Shown here in pieces: positions 45,346-54,042 of a stretch of 64,000 nt of DNA. The translations under genes and the position numbers were made by a program. The stretch comes from Streptomyces sp. NBC_01381 (lineage in GTDB: Bacteria; Actinomycetota; Actinomycetes; Streptomycetales; Streptomycetaceae). The DNA is taken from assembly GCF_026340305.1 (NCBI RefSeq), contig NZ_JAPEPI010000002.1, forward strand, positions 3,596,001 through 3,660,000. Direction: 5' to 3'. Every line of letters starts with the position of its first letter. The stretch's first letter is position 1. The notes under the pieces are model-generated. The model did not search any database. It saw only the letters and a program-made list of their open reading frames with translations, and was not told where the DNA came from.

Positions 45346-46500
45346 GTGCTGACAAGGAACACCGCAGACGTCATCGTCGTCGGGGCGGGCGTGATGGGCG
45401 CGGCCTGCGCCTATTACGCCGCCCGGTCCGGCCTCCGCGTCACCGTGCTCGACCGCGGCCCCGTGGCGGGCGGTACGACGGGGGCCGGCGAAGGCAACCT
45501 CCTGCTCTCCGACAAGGAGCCGGGCGCCGAGCTCGAACTGGCCCTGCTCTCCACCCAGTTGTGGCGGGAGATCGCCGACGACCTCCCGCCGGAGATCGAG
45601 TACGAGTCCAAGGGCGGCCTTGTCGTCGCCTCCGACGAGGCGGCGATGGGCGCGCTGCGGGACTTCGCGGCCCGGCAGCGGAAGGCGGGCGTGACGGCGG
45701 ACGAGGTCGGGGTCGACCACCTGCACGACCTGGAGCCTCACCTCGCCGACGGCCTGGCGGGCGGCTTCCACTACCCCCAGGACGCGCAGGTCATGCCCGC
45801 GCTCGCCGCCGCGCATCTACTGCGCGCGGGCGGCGACCGGGTCCGCCTGAGCCTGGGCGAGGAGGTCACCGGCCTGCTCACCGGGGCATCCGGCGAGATC
45901 CGCGGGGTGCGGACGGCGGCCGGTGAGCACCACGCTCCGTACGTGGTCAACGCGGCCGGGACCTGGAGCGGCGAGGTCGCCCGCCTCGCGGGGGTGGAGC
46001 TTCCCGTACGGCCACGGCGGGGCTTCGTCCTCGTCACCGAGCCCCTGCCGCGCGTAGTGCGCCGCAAGGTGTACGCGGCCGACTACGTCGCCGATGTGGC
46101 CAGCGGCTCCGCCGCGCTGCAGAGTTCGGCGGTGGTGGAGGGCACCCCGGCCGGCCCTGTCCTGATCGGCGCCAGCCGGGAGCGGGTCGGCTTCGACCGC
46201 ACGCTCTCGGTCGAGGTGCTGCGGCGCCTGGCGGCCCAGGCCACCGCGCTGTTCCCGGTCCTTTCCGGGGTGCGGGCGATGCGCACGTACGCCGGTTTCC
46301 GTCCGTATCTGCCGGACCACCTGCCCGCCATCGGCCCCGACCCGCGTGTCCCCGGCCTGCTGCACGCCTGCGGCCACGAGGGCGCGGGGATCGGGCTCGC
46401 TCCGGCCACCGGCCTTGCCGTGGCACGGTCCCTGACCGGCGGCGAGCTGCCGCTCGACATCACCCCGTTCAGGCCGGAACGCTTCCCGTCGACCGCCTGA
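45346..46500 (+). CDS. FAD-dependent oxidoreductase, D-hydroxyproline dehydrogenase beta-type subunit
   Basis: DAO-family flavoprotein (384 aa) with the FAD motif VIVVGAGVMGAACAYYAARSG at the start (read in two parts) and a C-terminal GHEGAGIGLAPATG. With the two following genes it forms the layout of heterotrimeric D-hydroxyproline or amino-acid dehydrogenases (HcnABC-like), oxidising cis-4-hydroxy-D-proline to 1-pyrroline-4-hydroxy-2-carboxylate. GTG 45346 is the only suitable start, and transcription probably begins there. Role is inferred from the neighbouring epimerase and deaminase. Confidence 0.83.
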   Translation: MLTRNTADVIVVGAGVMGAACAYYAARSGLRVTVLDRGPVAGGTTGAGEGNLLLSDKEPGAELELALLSTQLWREIADDLPPEIEYESKGGLVVASDEAAMGALRDFAARQRKAGVTADEVGVDHLHDLEPHLADGLAGGFHYPQDAQVMPALAAAHLLRAGGDRVRLSLGEEVTGLLTGASGEIRGVRTAAGEHHAPYVVNAAGTWSGEVARLAGVELPVRPRRGFVLVTEPLPRVVRRKVYAADYVADVASGSAALQSSAVVEGTPAGPVLIGASRERVGFDRTLSVEVLRRLAAQATALFPVLSGVRAMRTYAGFRPYLPDHLPAIGPDPRVPGLLHACGHEGAGIGLAPATGLAVARSLTGGELPLDITPFRPERFPSTA

Positions 46501-46532
46501 GTCCACCCGCGACGAGAGTCCACCCGCCACGA
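46499..46532 (+). repeat. 17-bp tandem repeat at the stop codon of the FAD oxidoreductase gene
   Basis: Two 17-base copies, GAGTCCACCCGCGACGA (46499-46515) and GAGTCCACCCGCCACGA (46516-46532), begin inside the TGA stop codon (46498-46500). Part of a further copy, GAG, runs into the ribosome site of the next gene. Confidence 0.88.
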
Positions 46533-46546
46533 GAGGAGAGGGGCCC

Positions 46547-46861
46547 ATGGCCCGTACCCCTGCCGACCTGGTCGGCGCTCAGCCCGATCCGCCGTTCCCC
46601 GTCACCTTCGACGGCCGGACCGTGACCGCCCTGCACGGGCAGTCCGTCGCCGCCGCGCTGTGGGGGGCCGGAATCCTGGCCTGGCGCACCACACGGAACG
46701 GCGGGCGACCGCGGGGCGCGTTCTGCGGGATCGGGCAGTGCTACGACTGCCTCGCCACCATCAATGGAGAGCCCAACCGCCGGGCCTGCCTCGTTCCGGC
46801 CCGGCCGGGGGACGCCATCACCACTCAGGAAGGACACGGCCGTGCCGGACTCGGTGTCTGA
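46547..46861 (+). CDS. Small [2Fe-2S] subunit of the hydroxyproline dehydrogenase
   Basis: A 104-aa ferredoxin-like protein with FCGIGQCYDC, then a fourth Cys in NRRACLVPA, the four-Cys pattern of the small subunit in HcnABC-like dehydrogenases. It passes electrons between the two flavin subunits. GAGAGGAGAGG precedes the ATG, and the gene overlaps the next start by 20 bases. Confidence 0.85.
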   Translation: MARTPADLVGAQPDPPFPVTFDGRTVTALHGQSVAAALWGAGILAWRTTRNGGRPRGAFCGIGQCYDCLATINGEPNRRACLVPARPGDAITTQEGHGRAGLGV

Positions 46862-48317
46862 ATTCCAGGAGTCGCATGGGCTGTACGACCTCGCGGTGAT
46901 CGGCGCGGGCTCCGCCGGTCTCGCCGGGGCCGTCGCTGCCGCTGAACTCGGCCTGTCCGTAGCCCTGTTGGATACCTCCACGCACACCGGCGGGCAGTTC
47001 TACCGGCATCCGGCGCCCGCAGTGGGTGCCGTCCGTCCCGAGGCCCTGCACCACGACTGGTCCGCCTACAGCGATCTGCGCCGACGGCTTGCGGAGAGCG
47101 AGGTGAGGCACCTTCCCGGACATCACGTGTGGAGCGTGACGAGGGGTGAGGAAGACGGCGACTTCTGGGCGGTGCACGCCGTCACCGGTGCCGACGGCGA
47201 CGGCGAGCGTCCCGTACGCGTACGGGCCCGAGCGGTCCTCCTGGCGACCGGCGCGTACGAGCGTCAACTGCCCTTCCCTGGCTGGACATTGCCGGGCGTC
47301 GTGGGTGCCGGAGGGGCGCAGGCCATGCTCAAGTCCGGCCTGGTGCTTCCCGGGCGGAAGGTCGTCGTGGCGGGCAGTGGCCCCCTGCTGCTCGCGGTCG
47401 CCTCCTCGCTGGCCGCGGCGGGCGCGAGGGTGCCGGCCGTCGTCGAGGCGTCCGGATATCTGCGGTACGCCAGGCATCCCCGGGCGCTCGTCACCAACCC
47501 GCACAAGGCAGTTGAAGCCCTCACCCACGGCGCCGCGCTGCTGCGGCACCGGGTGCGGGTGCGCGTGCGCAGCGCGGTCACCGAGGTGCACGGCACCGAC
47601 CGTGTGGAGGCCGTCACCGTCACCCGTCTCGACCGCGACTGGCGCCCCGTACGGGGGACGGGGCGCCGGATCGAGTGCGACGCGCTGGCCGTCGGGCACG
47701 GCCTCGTCCCCCAGATCGAACTGGCGACAGCGCTCGGCTGCACCACCCGCTCCCTGCCCGACGGCACCAGGGCCCTGGCTCTGGACGACCTTCAGGGGAC
47801 GTCGGTGCGCGGCCTGTGGGCGGCGGGCGAGGCCGGGGGAGTGGGAGGGGTGCAACTGGCGTACACGGAAGGAGAGTTGGCGGGTGTCGCGATCGCCGCC
47901 CAGGTCCTGGGCAGTCCCGTCCACGGCGGCCGGGTGCGGGAACTGAAGCGCCGCAGAGGGCGGATGCGTGCCTTCGCCGACGCGATGGCCACCGTTCACG
48001 CGCCCGGTCCCGGCTGGCCACGGTGGCTCAGGGACGACACCGACGTGTGCCGCTGCGAGGAGGTCACCGCCGGCCGGATCCACGAAGCGGTCGAGGATCT
48101 CGGGGCGCGGGACGCCCGCACCGTCAAACTGCTCACCCGCGCCGGTATGGGCTGGTGCCAGGGGAGGATGTGCGGTGCGGCGGTGGCGTGCCTGGCATCC
48201 CGCGGCGGGACCGCCGAACCCCCGCTGGAGCGCCGCCCGTTCGCCACGCCTGTCCCGCTGGCGGCACTCGCCGCGCTCGACGCCCCTGTCGTGGACGAGC
48301 CACGGGACCCCTCCTAG
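46842..48317 (+). CDS. FAD/NAD(P)-binding oxidoreductase, D-hydroxyproline dehydrogenase alpha-type subunit
   Basis: Large subunit (491 aa) with the first FAD motif LAVIGAGSAGLAGAVAAAE, an NAD-type motif VVVAGSGPLLLAVASSLAAAG at about residue 190 (read in two parts), and a C-terminal BFD-like iron-sulphur domain with CRCEE and WCQGRMC (four Cys). This matches the alpha subunit of heterotrimeric dehydrogenases. GTG 46842 is chosen because GGAAGGA lies just upstream; GTG 46854 is possible. Confidence 0.83.
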   Translation: MPDSVSEFQESHGLYDLAVIGAGSAGLAGAVAAAELGLSVALLDTSTHTGGQFYRHPAPAVGAVRPEALHHDWSAYSDLRRRLAESEVRHLPGHHVWSVTRGEEDGDFWAVHAVTGADGDGERPVRVRARAVLLATGAYERQLPFPGWTLPGVVGAGGAQAMLKSGLVLPGRKVVVAGSGPLLLAVASSLAAAGARVPAVVEASGYLRYARHPRALVTNPHKAVEALTHGAALLRHRVRVRVRSAVTEVHGTDRVEAVTVTRLDRDWRPVRGTGRRIECDALAVGHGLVPQIELATALGCTTRSLPDGTRALALDDLQGTSVRGLWAAGEAGGVGGVQLAYTEGELAGVAIAAQVLGSPVHGGRVRELKRRRGRMRAFADAMATVHAPGPGWPRWLRDDTDVCRCEEVTAGRIHEAVEDLGARDARTVKLLTRAGMGWCQGRMCGAAVACLASRGGTAEPPLERRPFATPVPLAALAALDAPVVDEPRDPS

Positions 48318-48368
48318 GTTTCTGGGTTCCTGGGTCGCCTGGCTCGCCTAGGTCCCCCGCACAACGTA

Positions 48369-48382
48369 AGTGAAATGTCACA
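48369..48382 (+). promoter_or_regulatory. Operator-like palindrome upstream of the DapA-family gene
   Basis: AGTGAAATGTCACA differs from the copy at the M6 protease gene by one base. It ends 23 bases before the start codon at 48406. Confidence 0.65.
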
Positions 48383-48405
48383 TTCTCACGAGAGGTCTCT
48401 CTGAC

Positions 48406-49314
48406 ATGACCACCAACACCTGGAACAGCACCCGTCCTTGGCGCGGCATCATGGTCGCCACCACGCTGCCCCTGCGCGACGACCTGTCCGTCGACCACGA
48501 CGCCTATGCCGAGCACGTCCGCTGGCTGCTCGACAACGGCTGCGACGGTGTCGTGCCGAACGGCTCGCTCGGCGAGTACCAGACCCTCACCGACGAGGAA
48601 CGGGCCCGTGTGGTGCGGACCGCCGTCGAGGCCGCGGGCGACGCGGCGCGGGTCATGCCCGGAGTCGCCGCCTACGGCAGCGGCGAGGCCCGGCGCTGGG
48701 CGGAACAGGCCGCCGAGGAGGGCTGCGGCTCGGTGCTCCTGCTGCCGCCGAACGCCTACCGCGCCGACGAGTCGGCCGTACGTGCCCACTACGCCGAGGT
48801 CGCCCGCGCCGGGGTGCCGGTCGTCGCGTACAACAACCCCATCGACACCAAGGTCGACCTCACGCCGGACCTCCTTGCCCGGCTGCACCAGGACGGCAGC
48901 GTCGTGGCCGTGAAGGAGTTCACCGGTGACGTCCGCAGGGCGTACGAGCTCGCCGAACTCGCCCCGGAGCTCGACCTGTTGATCGGCGCCGACGACGTCC
49001 TGCTCGAACTCGCCGTCGCCGGTGCCGTCGGCTGGATCGCCGGCTACCCCAACGCGTTCCCCGCCAGCTGCGCGGAGCTGTACCACTGCGCCGTCTCCGG
49101 AGACCTGGCCACCGCCGTCCCGCTCTACAAGTCCCTGCACTCCTTGCTGCGCTGGGACTCCAAGACGGAGTTCGTGCAGTCCATCAAGCTGTCCATGGAC
49201 ATCGTCGGGCGGCGGGGCGGCCCTACACGCCCGCCGCGCTTCCCGCTCACCGGGGAGATCGAAGAGGGCGTGCGCGCCGCCACCGAGAAGGCCGTCGCGG
49301 CCGGGCACAAGTAG
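48406..49314 (+). CDS. DapA-family deaminase, probable 1-pyrroline-4-hydroxy-2-carboxylate deaminase
   Basis: Schiff-base-forming TIM-barrel enzyme (302 aa). Catalytic Tyr in VVAYNNP (Tyr142) and the Schiff-base Lys in VAVKEFTGD (Lys170) are present; NGSLGEYQTLTDEE is the usual GTTGE loop variant. In the hydroxyproline pathway this family deaminates 1-pyrroline-4-hydroxy-2-carboxylate to 2,5-dioxovalerate. Dihydrodipicolinate synthase is the formal alternative but the flanking genes argue against it. ATG 48406 has GAGG 10 bases ahead. Confidence 0.83.
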   Translation: MTTNTWNSTRPWRGIMVATTLPLRDDLSVDHDAYAEHVRWLLDNGCDGVVPNGSLGEYQTLTDEERARVVRTAVEAAGDAARVMPGVAAYGSGEARRWAEQAAEEGCGSVLLLPPNAYRADESAVRAHYAEVARAGVPVVAYNNPIDTKVDLTPDLLARLHQDGSVVAVKEFTGDVRRAYELAELAPELDLLIGADDVLLELAVAGAVGWIAGYPNAFPASCAELYHCAVSGDLATAVPLYKSLHSLLRWDSKTEFVQSIKLSMDIVGRRGGPTRPPRFPLTGEIEEGVRAATEKAVAAGHK

Positions 49315-49326
49315 GGGAGGGCGGAC

Positions 49327-50334
49327 ATGCGTACCCGCCACGTCTTCCACGCAGTCGACTCGCACACCGAGGGCATGCCCACGCGCGTGATCACCGGTGG
49401 CGTCGGGGTCATCCCAGGCGCCACCATGGCCGAGCGGCGGCTGCACTTCATCGAGCACATGGACGACCTCCGTACGCTCCTGATGTACGAGCCGCGCGGC
49501 CACGCCGCCATGAGCGGCGCGATCCTCCAGCCACCCACCCGCCCCGACGCCGACTACGGAGTCCTCTACATCGAGGTCTCCGGACTGCTCCCGATGTGCG
49601 GGCACGGCACCATCGGGGTCGCCACCGTCCTGGTCGAGACGGGCATGGTGCCTGTCACGGAACCGGTCACCACGGTCCGGCTCGACACCCCGGCCGGACT
49701 CGTGACCGTCGAGGTCCAGGTGTCGGACGGCGCGGCCACGGCGGTCACGTTCACCAACGTACCGGCGTTCTGCGCCGCCCTGGACGGCAAGATCGCGGTG
49801 CCCGGGTACGGCACGGTCACCTACGACCTCGCGTTCGGCGGGAACTTCATCGCCTTCGTCGAACTCGACGCTCTGGGGCTGCCGTTCGACCGCGAGCGCA
49901 AGGACGACCTGAGGGACGCCGGGCTCGCCGTCATGGACGCGATCAACGCCTCGCCGCAGCGGCCCGTACACCCCGAGCGTCCCGAGATCGCCGGAGTCAA
50001 GCACGTCTACCTGGCCGCCCCCGGCTCCGACGCGCACCGCTCACGCCACGCGATGGTGGTCCACCCCGGCTGGTTCGACCGCTCCCCGTGCGGCACGGGC
50101 ACCTCGGCCCGGATGGCGCAGCTGCACGCGCGCGGCCAACTGCCCCTGAACCAGGACTTCGTCAACGAGTCCTTCATCGGCACCCGCTTCATCGGCCGTC
50201 TGACCGAAGAGACCACCGTGGACTGCGGCGTGCCCGCCGTCGTGCCGACCGTCACCGGGCGGGCCTGGATCACCGGCACCGCCCAGTACTTCCTCGACCC
50301 GGACGACCCCTTCCCCGGAGGATTTCTGCTGTGA
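49327..50334 (+). CDS. 4-hydroxyproline 2-epimerase (proline racemase family)
   Basis: Converts trans-4-hydroxy-L-proline to cis-4-hydroxy-D-proline. The 335-aa protein has both catalytic Cys of epimerases: Cys91 in PMCGHGTIG and Cys255 in SPCGTGTSA. The dehydratase relatives replace the first Cys, so epimerase is favoured. RHVFHAVDSHTEGMPTR at the N-terminus is typical. It lies 12 bases after the deaminase gene and overlaps the next GTG. Confidence 0.9.
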   Translation: MRTRHVFHAVDSHTEGMPTRVITGGVGVIPGATMAERRLHFIEHMDDLRTLLMYEPRGHAAMSGAILQPPTRPDADYGVLYIEVSGLLPMCGHGTIGVATVLVETGMVPVTEPVTTVRLDTPAGLVTVEVQVSDGAATAVTFTNVPAFCAALDGKIAVPGYGTVTYDLAFGGNFIAFVELDALGLPFDRERKDDLRDAGLAVMDAINASPQRPVHPERPEIAGVKHVYLAAPGSDAHRSRHAMVVHPGWFDRSPCGTGTSARMAQLHARGQLPLNQDFVNESFIGTRFIGRLTEETTVDCGVPAVVPTVTGRAWITGTAQYFLDPDDPFPGGFLL

Positions 50335-51713
50335 CCGCCGTCGGACCCGTCATCACCTCATACAACCCGGCCGATCCGTCCGACGTACTTCTGCGGATCC
50401 CGGCGCCCGGCGCCTTCGAGACGGTCGACACCGTGGAGCGGGCCCGCGCCGCTCAGCCGGGCTGGCTGCTCGGCGGGGCGGCCGCCCGCTCGGCCGCCCT
50501 CGGCGCGGTCGCCGACGCCATCGACGCGGCACGCGTCGAGCTGGCCGCACTCGCCGTCCGCGAGGTGGGCAAGCCGCTCACCGAAGCCCGCGCGGAAGTC
50601 GCGCGCACCGCCGCGATCTGGCGGTACTACGCCCAGGCTCCGTACGAACCCGTCGGTGCGGTCCACGAGACGGCCGCTGGGCCCGGACTGCTGTTGTCCC
50701 GCCGCCGCCCGCACGGCGCGGCCGGTCTGATCACGCCCTGGAACTTCCCCTTCGCCATTCCGAGCTGGAAGGCCGCCCCGGCGCTCGCGGCGGGCAACAC
50801 GGTCGTCCTCAAGCCCGCACCCGAGGCCACGGGGTGTGCGCTGCGCCTGGCCGAGATCATCCAACAGGCCATGCCCGCAGGGGTGTTCACCGTCCTGCCG
50901 GGCGGGGCGACGGAGGGCAACGCGCTCGTCTCCGCCGCCGACGTGGTCTCCTTCACGGGCTCGACCGCCGTCGGCCAGGCCGTCGCCCGCGCCGCAACGG
51001 CCCGCGGCGTGCCGGTTCAGGCGGAGATGGGCGGCCTGAACGCGGCGATCGTCCTCGCGGACGCCGACATCGAGCAGGCCGCGGCCCACATCGCCGCCTC
51101 CATCGCCGGGTACGCGGGCCAGAAGTGCACCGCCACCAGCCGCGTCATCGCGGTCGGCGCGGCCCTTGAGCCCCTGCGCGAAGCACTCGCCGAAGCGCTG
51201 CGGGCCGTGCCGGTGGGCGACCCGACCGACGTGGCGACCGTGTGCGGGCCGCTCATCAACGAGCACGCCCGAGGCCAGGTGGGCGACGCCGGGCACGGCC
51301 TGTGCGTGCTGGCCGGCGGTACCGTGCCCGACGAGCCCGGCTGGTACGCGGCCCCGACCCTGGTCGAGAAGGTCCCGGCGGGCCACCGGCTGCTGCGCGA
51401 AGAGGTCTTCGGCCCCATCGCGGCCCTGCTGCCCGCCGACGACCTGGCCCACGCGGTGCGGATCACCAACTTCGTGCCGTACGGCCTGGTCACCTCTGTC
51501 CACACCGCCGACCTGAACACGGCACTGAGCGGCCTCGATCGGCTCGACACCGGAATGATCCGGGTCAACGCCCCATCCACCGGCGTCGACTTCCACTTGC
51601 CGTTCGGTGGAGCCAAGGCGTCCAGCCACGGGCCGCGCGAACAGGGCCGGGCCGCGCTGGAGTTCTACACCTCGAGCCGGACCTACACCCTGTCGCCAGC
51701 AGGGGCAACGTGA
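50331..51713 (+). CDS. Aldehyde dehydrogenase, probable 2,5-dioxovalerate dehydrogenase
   Basis: NAD(P)-dependent aldehyde dehydrogenase (460 aa) with TPWNFPFAIPSWKAAPALAAG, the general base Glu232 in EMGG and the nucleophile Cys266 in AGQKCTATSR. In this setting it should oxidise 2,5-dioxovalerate (alpha-ketoglutarate semialdehyde) to 2-oxoglutarate, the last step of hydroxyproline breakdown. It starts with GTG in a GTGA overlap. Confidence 0.88.
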   Translation: MTAVGPVITSYNPADPSDVLLRIPAPGAFETVDTVERARAAQPGWLLGGAAARSAALGAVADAIDAARVELAALAVREVGKPLTEARAEVARTAAIWRYYAQAPYEPVGAVHETAAGPGLLLSRRRPHGAAGLITPWNFPFAIPSWKAAPALAAGNTVVLKPAPEATGCALRLAEIIQQAMPAGVFTVLPGGATEGNALVSAADVVSFTGSTAVGQAVARAATARGVPVQAEMGGLNAAIVLADADIEQAAAHIAASIAGYAGQKCTATSRVIAVGAALEPLREALAEALRAVPVGDPTDVATVCGPLINEHARGQVGDAGHGLCVLAGGTVPDEPGWYAAPTLVEKVPAGHRLLREEVFGPIAALLPADDLAHAVRITNFVPYGLVTSVHTADLNTALSGLDRLDTGMIRVNAPSTGVDFHLPFGGAKASSHGPREQGRAALEFYTSSRTYTLSPAGAT

Positions 51714-51738
51714 CATTGTATGGTAGTGGTCTGTACCA
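51709..51738. promoter_or_regulatory. Candidate operators ahead of the GntR gene
   Basis: A weaker copy of the shared motif lies at 51709-51722 (minus-strand reading CATAC-AATG-TCACG), followed by the perfect inverted half-sites TGGT-CTGT-ACCA at 51727-51738, 21 bases before the regulator's ATG. The second resembles GntR-type operators of the form TGGT-N-ACCA. Autoregulation is likely. Confidence 0.5.
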
Positions 51739-51759
51739 GATCGAAGGGACCACCACCGC

Positions 51760-52482
51760 ATGGGGCACCTGAAGCACCACGACCTCAACGCCACCCGGGA
51801 GCGGCTGCGCGACCAGGTGGCCCACGCCCTGCGGGCCGCTCTGATCTCCGGTGAGCTGCGTCCGGGCCAGGTGTACTCGGCGCCCACGCTCGCCGAGGAC
51901 TTCGGCATCTCGGCGACGCCCGTACGCGAGGCGATGCTCGACCTGGCCCGCGAGGGCCTGGTCGAGCCCGTCCGCAACAAGGGATTCCGGGTCACCGAGG
52001 TCAATGAGCGTGACCTCGACCAGTACACGGAGATCCGCGCCTTGATCGAGGTCCCCATGATCGGCCGGATCACCCGCAGTGCCGCGCGCGAGGACCTGGA
52101 AGCGCTGCGCCCGGTCGCCGAGGAAATCGTCCGGGCGGCGCGGGACCACGACCTCATCGGTTACCTGGACGCCGACCGGCAGTTCCACCTCTCGCTCCTC
52201 GCCCTCTCGGGCAACGACCGCCTGGTCGAGACGGTCGGCGACCTGCGCAAGCGCTCCCGCCTGTACGGGCTCTCCACCCTGGACGAGCGCGGCGAGCTGA
52301 TCCCCTCGGCCGAGGAGCACTTGGAGCTGCTCGACCTGATGCTCGCGGGCCAGGCGAAGGCGGCGGAGAAGTGCATGTCCAAGCACCTGGGCCATGTCCG
52401 CTCCCTGTGGGCCAGCAGCGGCAGTTCCTCCTCGCCTGAGGCCAACTCGGCGGCGGGGCGCACCCGGAAGCGTTCCGCCTGA
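51760..52482 (+). CDS. GntR-family transcriptional regulator, FCD subfamily
   Basis: DNA-binding regulator (240 aa): winged helix at residues about 10-75 (RLRDQVAHALRAALISGEL, LAEDFGISATPVREAMLDLA) and a C-terminal all-helical FCD ligand domain with probable metal ligands in DADRQFHLSLL, EEHLELLDLM and SKHLGHVRSLW. FCD proteins commonly sense carboxylic acids; a hydroxyproline-derived acid is a fair guess. It is placed after the catabolic genes and before the prolyl-aminopeptidase gene, and is the best candidate for the protein that reads the shared palindromes. Confidence 0.9.
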   Translation: MGHLKHHDLNATRERLRDQVAHALRAALISGELRPGQVYSAPTLAEDFGISATPVREAMLDLAREGLVEPVRNKGFRVTEVNERDLDQYTEIRALIEVPMIGRITRSAAREDLEALRPVAEEIVRAARDHDLIGYLDADRQFHLSLLALSGNDRLVETVGDLRKRSRLYGLSTLDERGELIPSAEEHLELLDLMLAGQAKAAEKCMSKHLGHVRSLWASSGSSSSPEANSAAGRTRKRSA

Positions 52483-52514
52483 GGCTCTGAGGCCCTGACG
52501 TCCTGAGGCCCTGA
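52478..52514 (+). repeat. Short tandem repeat at the stop codon of the GntR gene
   Basis: Copies of CTGAGGCCCTGA and close variants (52479-52490, overlapping 52487-52498, and 52503-52514) start inside the stop codon TGA (52480-52482). Confidence 0.8.
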
Positions 52515-52593
52515 AGCGGGACGGCCCGCCCATCACTTGGTGCTATGCCCAGGTGGGGGCTCCCCGGAAGGGGGTGGCTCAGCCACGCTGGCG

Positions 52594-52607
52594 CATGCAA
52601 TGTCACA
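52594..52607 (+). promoter_or_regulatory. Operator-like site upstream of the prolyl-aminopeptidase-like gene
   Basis: CATGC-AATG-TCACA keeps the core and right half of the shared motif and ends 36 bases before the ATG at 52644. Confidence 0.55.
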
Positions 52608-52643
52608 CACCATTACGTGCCTGCCCCGCTGTGAAAGGGACCG

Positions 52644-53909
52644 ATGAACCCGGCGTACGCCACCACCGACCACCGCTTCACCGTCCCACTGGACCACTCG
52701 GCCCCGCACGGCCCGACCATCGAAGTGTTTGCGCGCGAGGTCGTCGACCCGGCCCGCGGCGGTGAACAACTGCCCTGGCTGCTCTATCTGCAGGGCGGTC
52801 CCGGCGGCAAGGCCCCACGCCCTTCGGCCGGTTCACCGGGCTGGCTGCCCCAGGCCCTCAAGACACACCGGGTGCTGCTCCTCGACCAGCGCGGCACCGG
52901 CCGCTCCACGCCGGTCACCGCGCGCACGGCCGCCCGGTTCGTCTCCGCCGCCCAACTGGCCGCGCATCTGGCCCACTTCCGCGCCGACGCGATCGTGGCC
53001 GACGCGGAACTGATACGCCGTCAACTGTGCGGCGGGGAAACCTGGGAGACGCTCGGCCAGAGCTATGGCGGCTTCATCACGCTGACCTACCTCTCGCACT
53101 CCCCGGAGGGCCTGCGGGCCTGCTACGTCACCGGCGGCCTGCCCGGTCTCGCCGCGACCGCCGACGACGTGTACGCCCGTACCTACCCGCGGGTGCGGGA
53201 GCGGGTCCTCGACTTCTACGCCCGCTACCCGCACGACGCCCCACGCCTCCGCAAGATCGCCGATCGCCTCGCGGCCGACGACATCCGGCTGCCCGGCGGG
53301 GACCGCCTGACGATCGGCCGTCTGCGCGCCCTCGGCCTCGCGCTCGGCATGGGCGACGGGTTCGAGCGGATCCACTGGCTGCTCGACGAATCCCTGGACG
53401 CGGACGGCGAGTTGACGGACACCTTCCTCCACCAGGTCGAGGCCCTGACCGGCTTCACCGACAACCCGCTGTTCGCCGTCATGCAGGAGTCGCTGTACGG
53501 GCAAGGTTCCGCCCCGGGCAACTGGGCGGCGTCCCGCGCGCTCGCCGGCTTCCCCGAGTTCGCCGAGGACGCGGACCCGCTCCTCCTCACCGGCGAAATG
53601 ATCTACCCCTGGATGTTCCGGGAGATCAGGGGGCTGCGCCCCTTCGCGGACGCGGCGGACCTCCTGGCCCGCCGCGGCGACTGGCCCTCGCTCTACGACC
53701 CGCACCGCCTGGCCGCCAACCAGGTCCCCCTGGCCGCTGCGGTCTACCACGACGACATGTACGTCGACGCCGGCCTCTCCCTGCGCACGGCACGCGAAGT
53801 CGGCGCCACTCGAGTCTGGGTCACCAATGAGTGGGAGCACGACGGCGTCACCGCCTCGGGCGGCCGCGTCCTCGCGCGCCTGATGGACCTGGCCGCGGGC
53901 CGCGCGTAA
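52644..53909 (+). CDS. Alpha/beta hydrolase, probable prolyl aminopeptidase (S33)
   Basis: A 421-aa hydrolase with the family's oxyanion motif LQGGPGGKAPRP, DQRGTGRSTPV and the nucleophile elbow GQSYGGF (Ser140). No signal peptide, so it acts on imported peptides. This family releases N-terminal proline, and some members accept hydroxyproline. The flanking regulator, shared upstream motif and collagenase gene make peptides with Pro or Hyp at the N-terminus the likely substrates. Confidence 0.85.
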   Translation: MNPAYATTDHRFTVPLDHSAPHGPTIEVFAREVVDPARGGEQLPWLLYLQGGPGGKAPRPSAGSPGWLPQALKTHRVLLLDQRGTGRSTPVTARTAARFVSAAQLAAHLAHFRADAIVADAELIRRQLCGGETWETLGQSYGGFITLTYLSHSPEGLRACYVTGGLPGLAATADDVYARTYPRVRERVLDFYARYPHDAPRLRKIADRLAADDIRLPGGDRLTIGRLRALGLALGMGDGFERIHWLLDESLDADGELTDTFLHQVEALTGFTDNPLFAVMQESLYGQGSAPGNWAASRALAGFPEFAEDADPLLLTGEMIYPWMFREIRGLRPFADAADLLARRGDWPSLYDPHRLAANQVPLAAAVYHDDMYVDAGLSLRTAREVGATRVWVTNEWEHDGVTASGGRVLARLMDLAAGRA

Positions 53910-54042
53910 GCCGACCGTTCTGCCGTGCGGCCGGCTCCTTCAGTTCCGTCTCGGAATCTCAAGTTCCCCTACGGGAACCCCCTCTGACGACCCATCGGTT
54001 TCTTCCGTTGCTTGCAACCCCTTCTCACTGCCATGTGAACTG

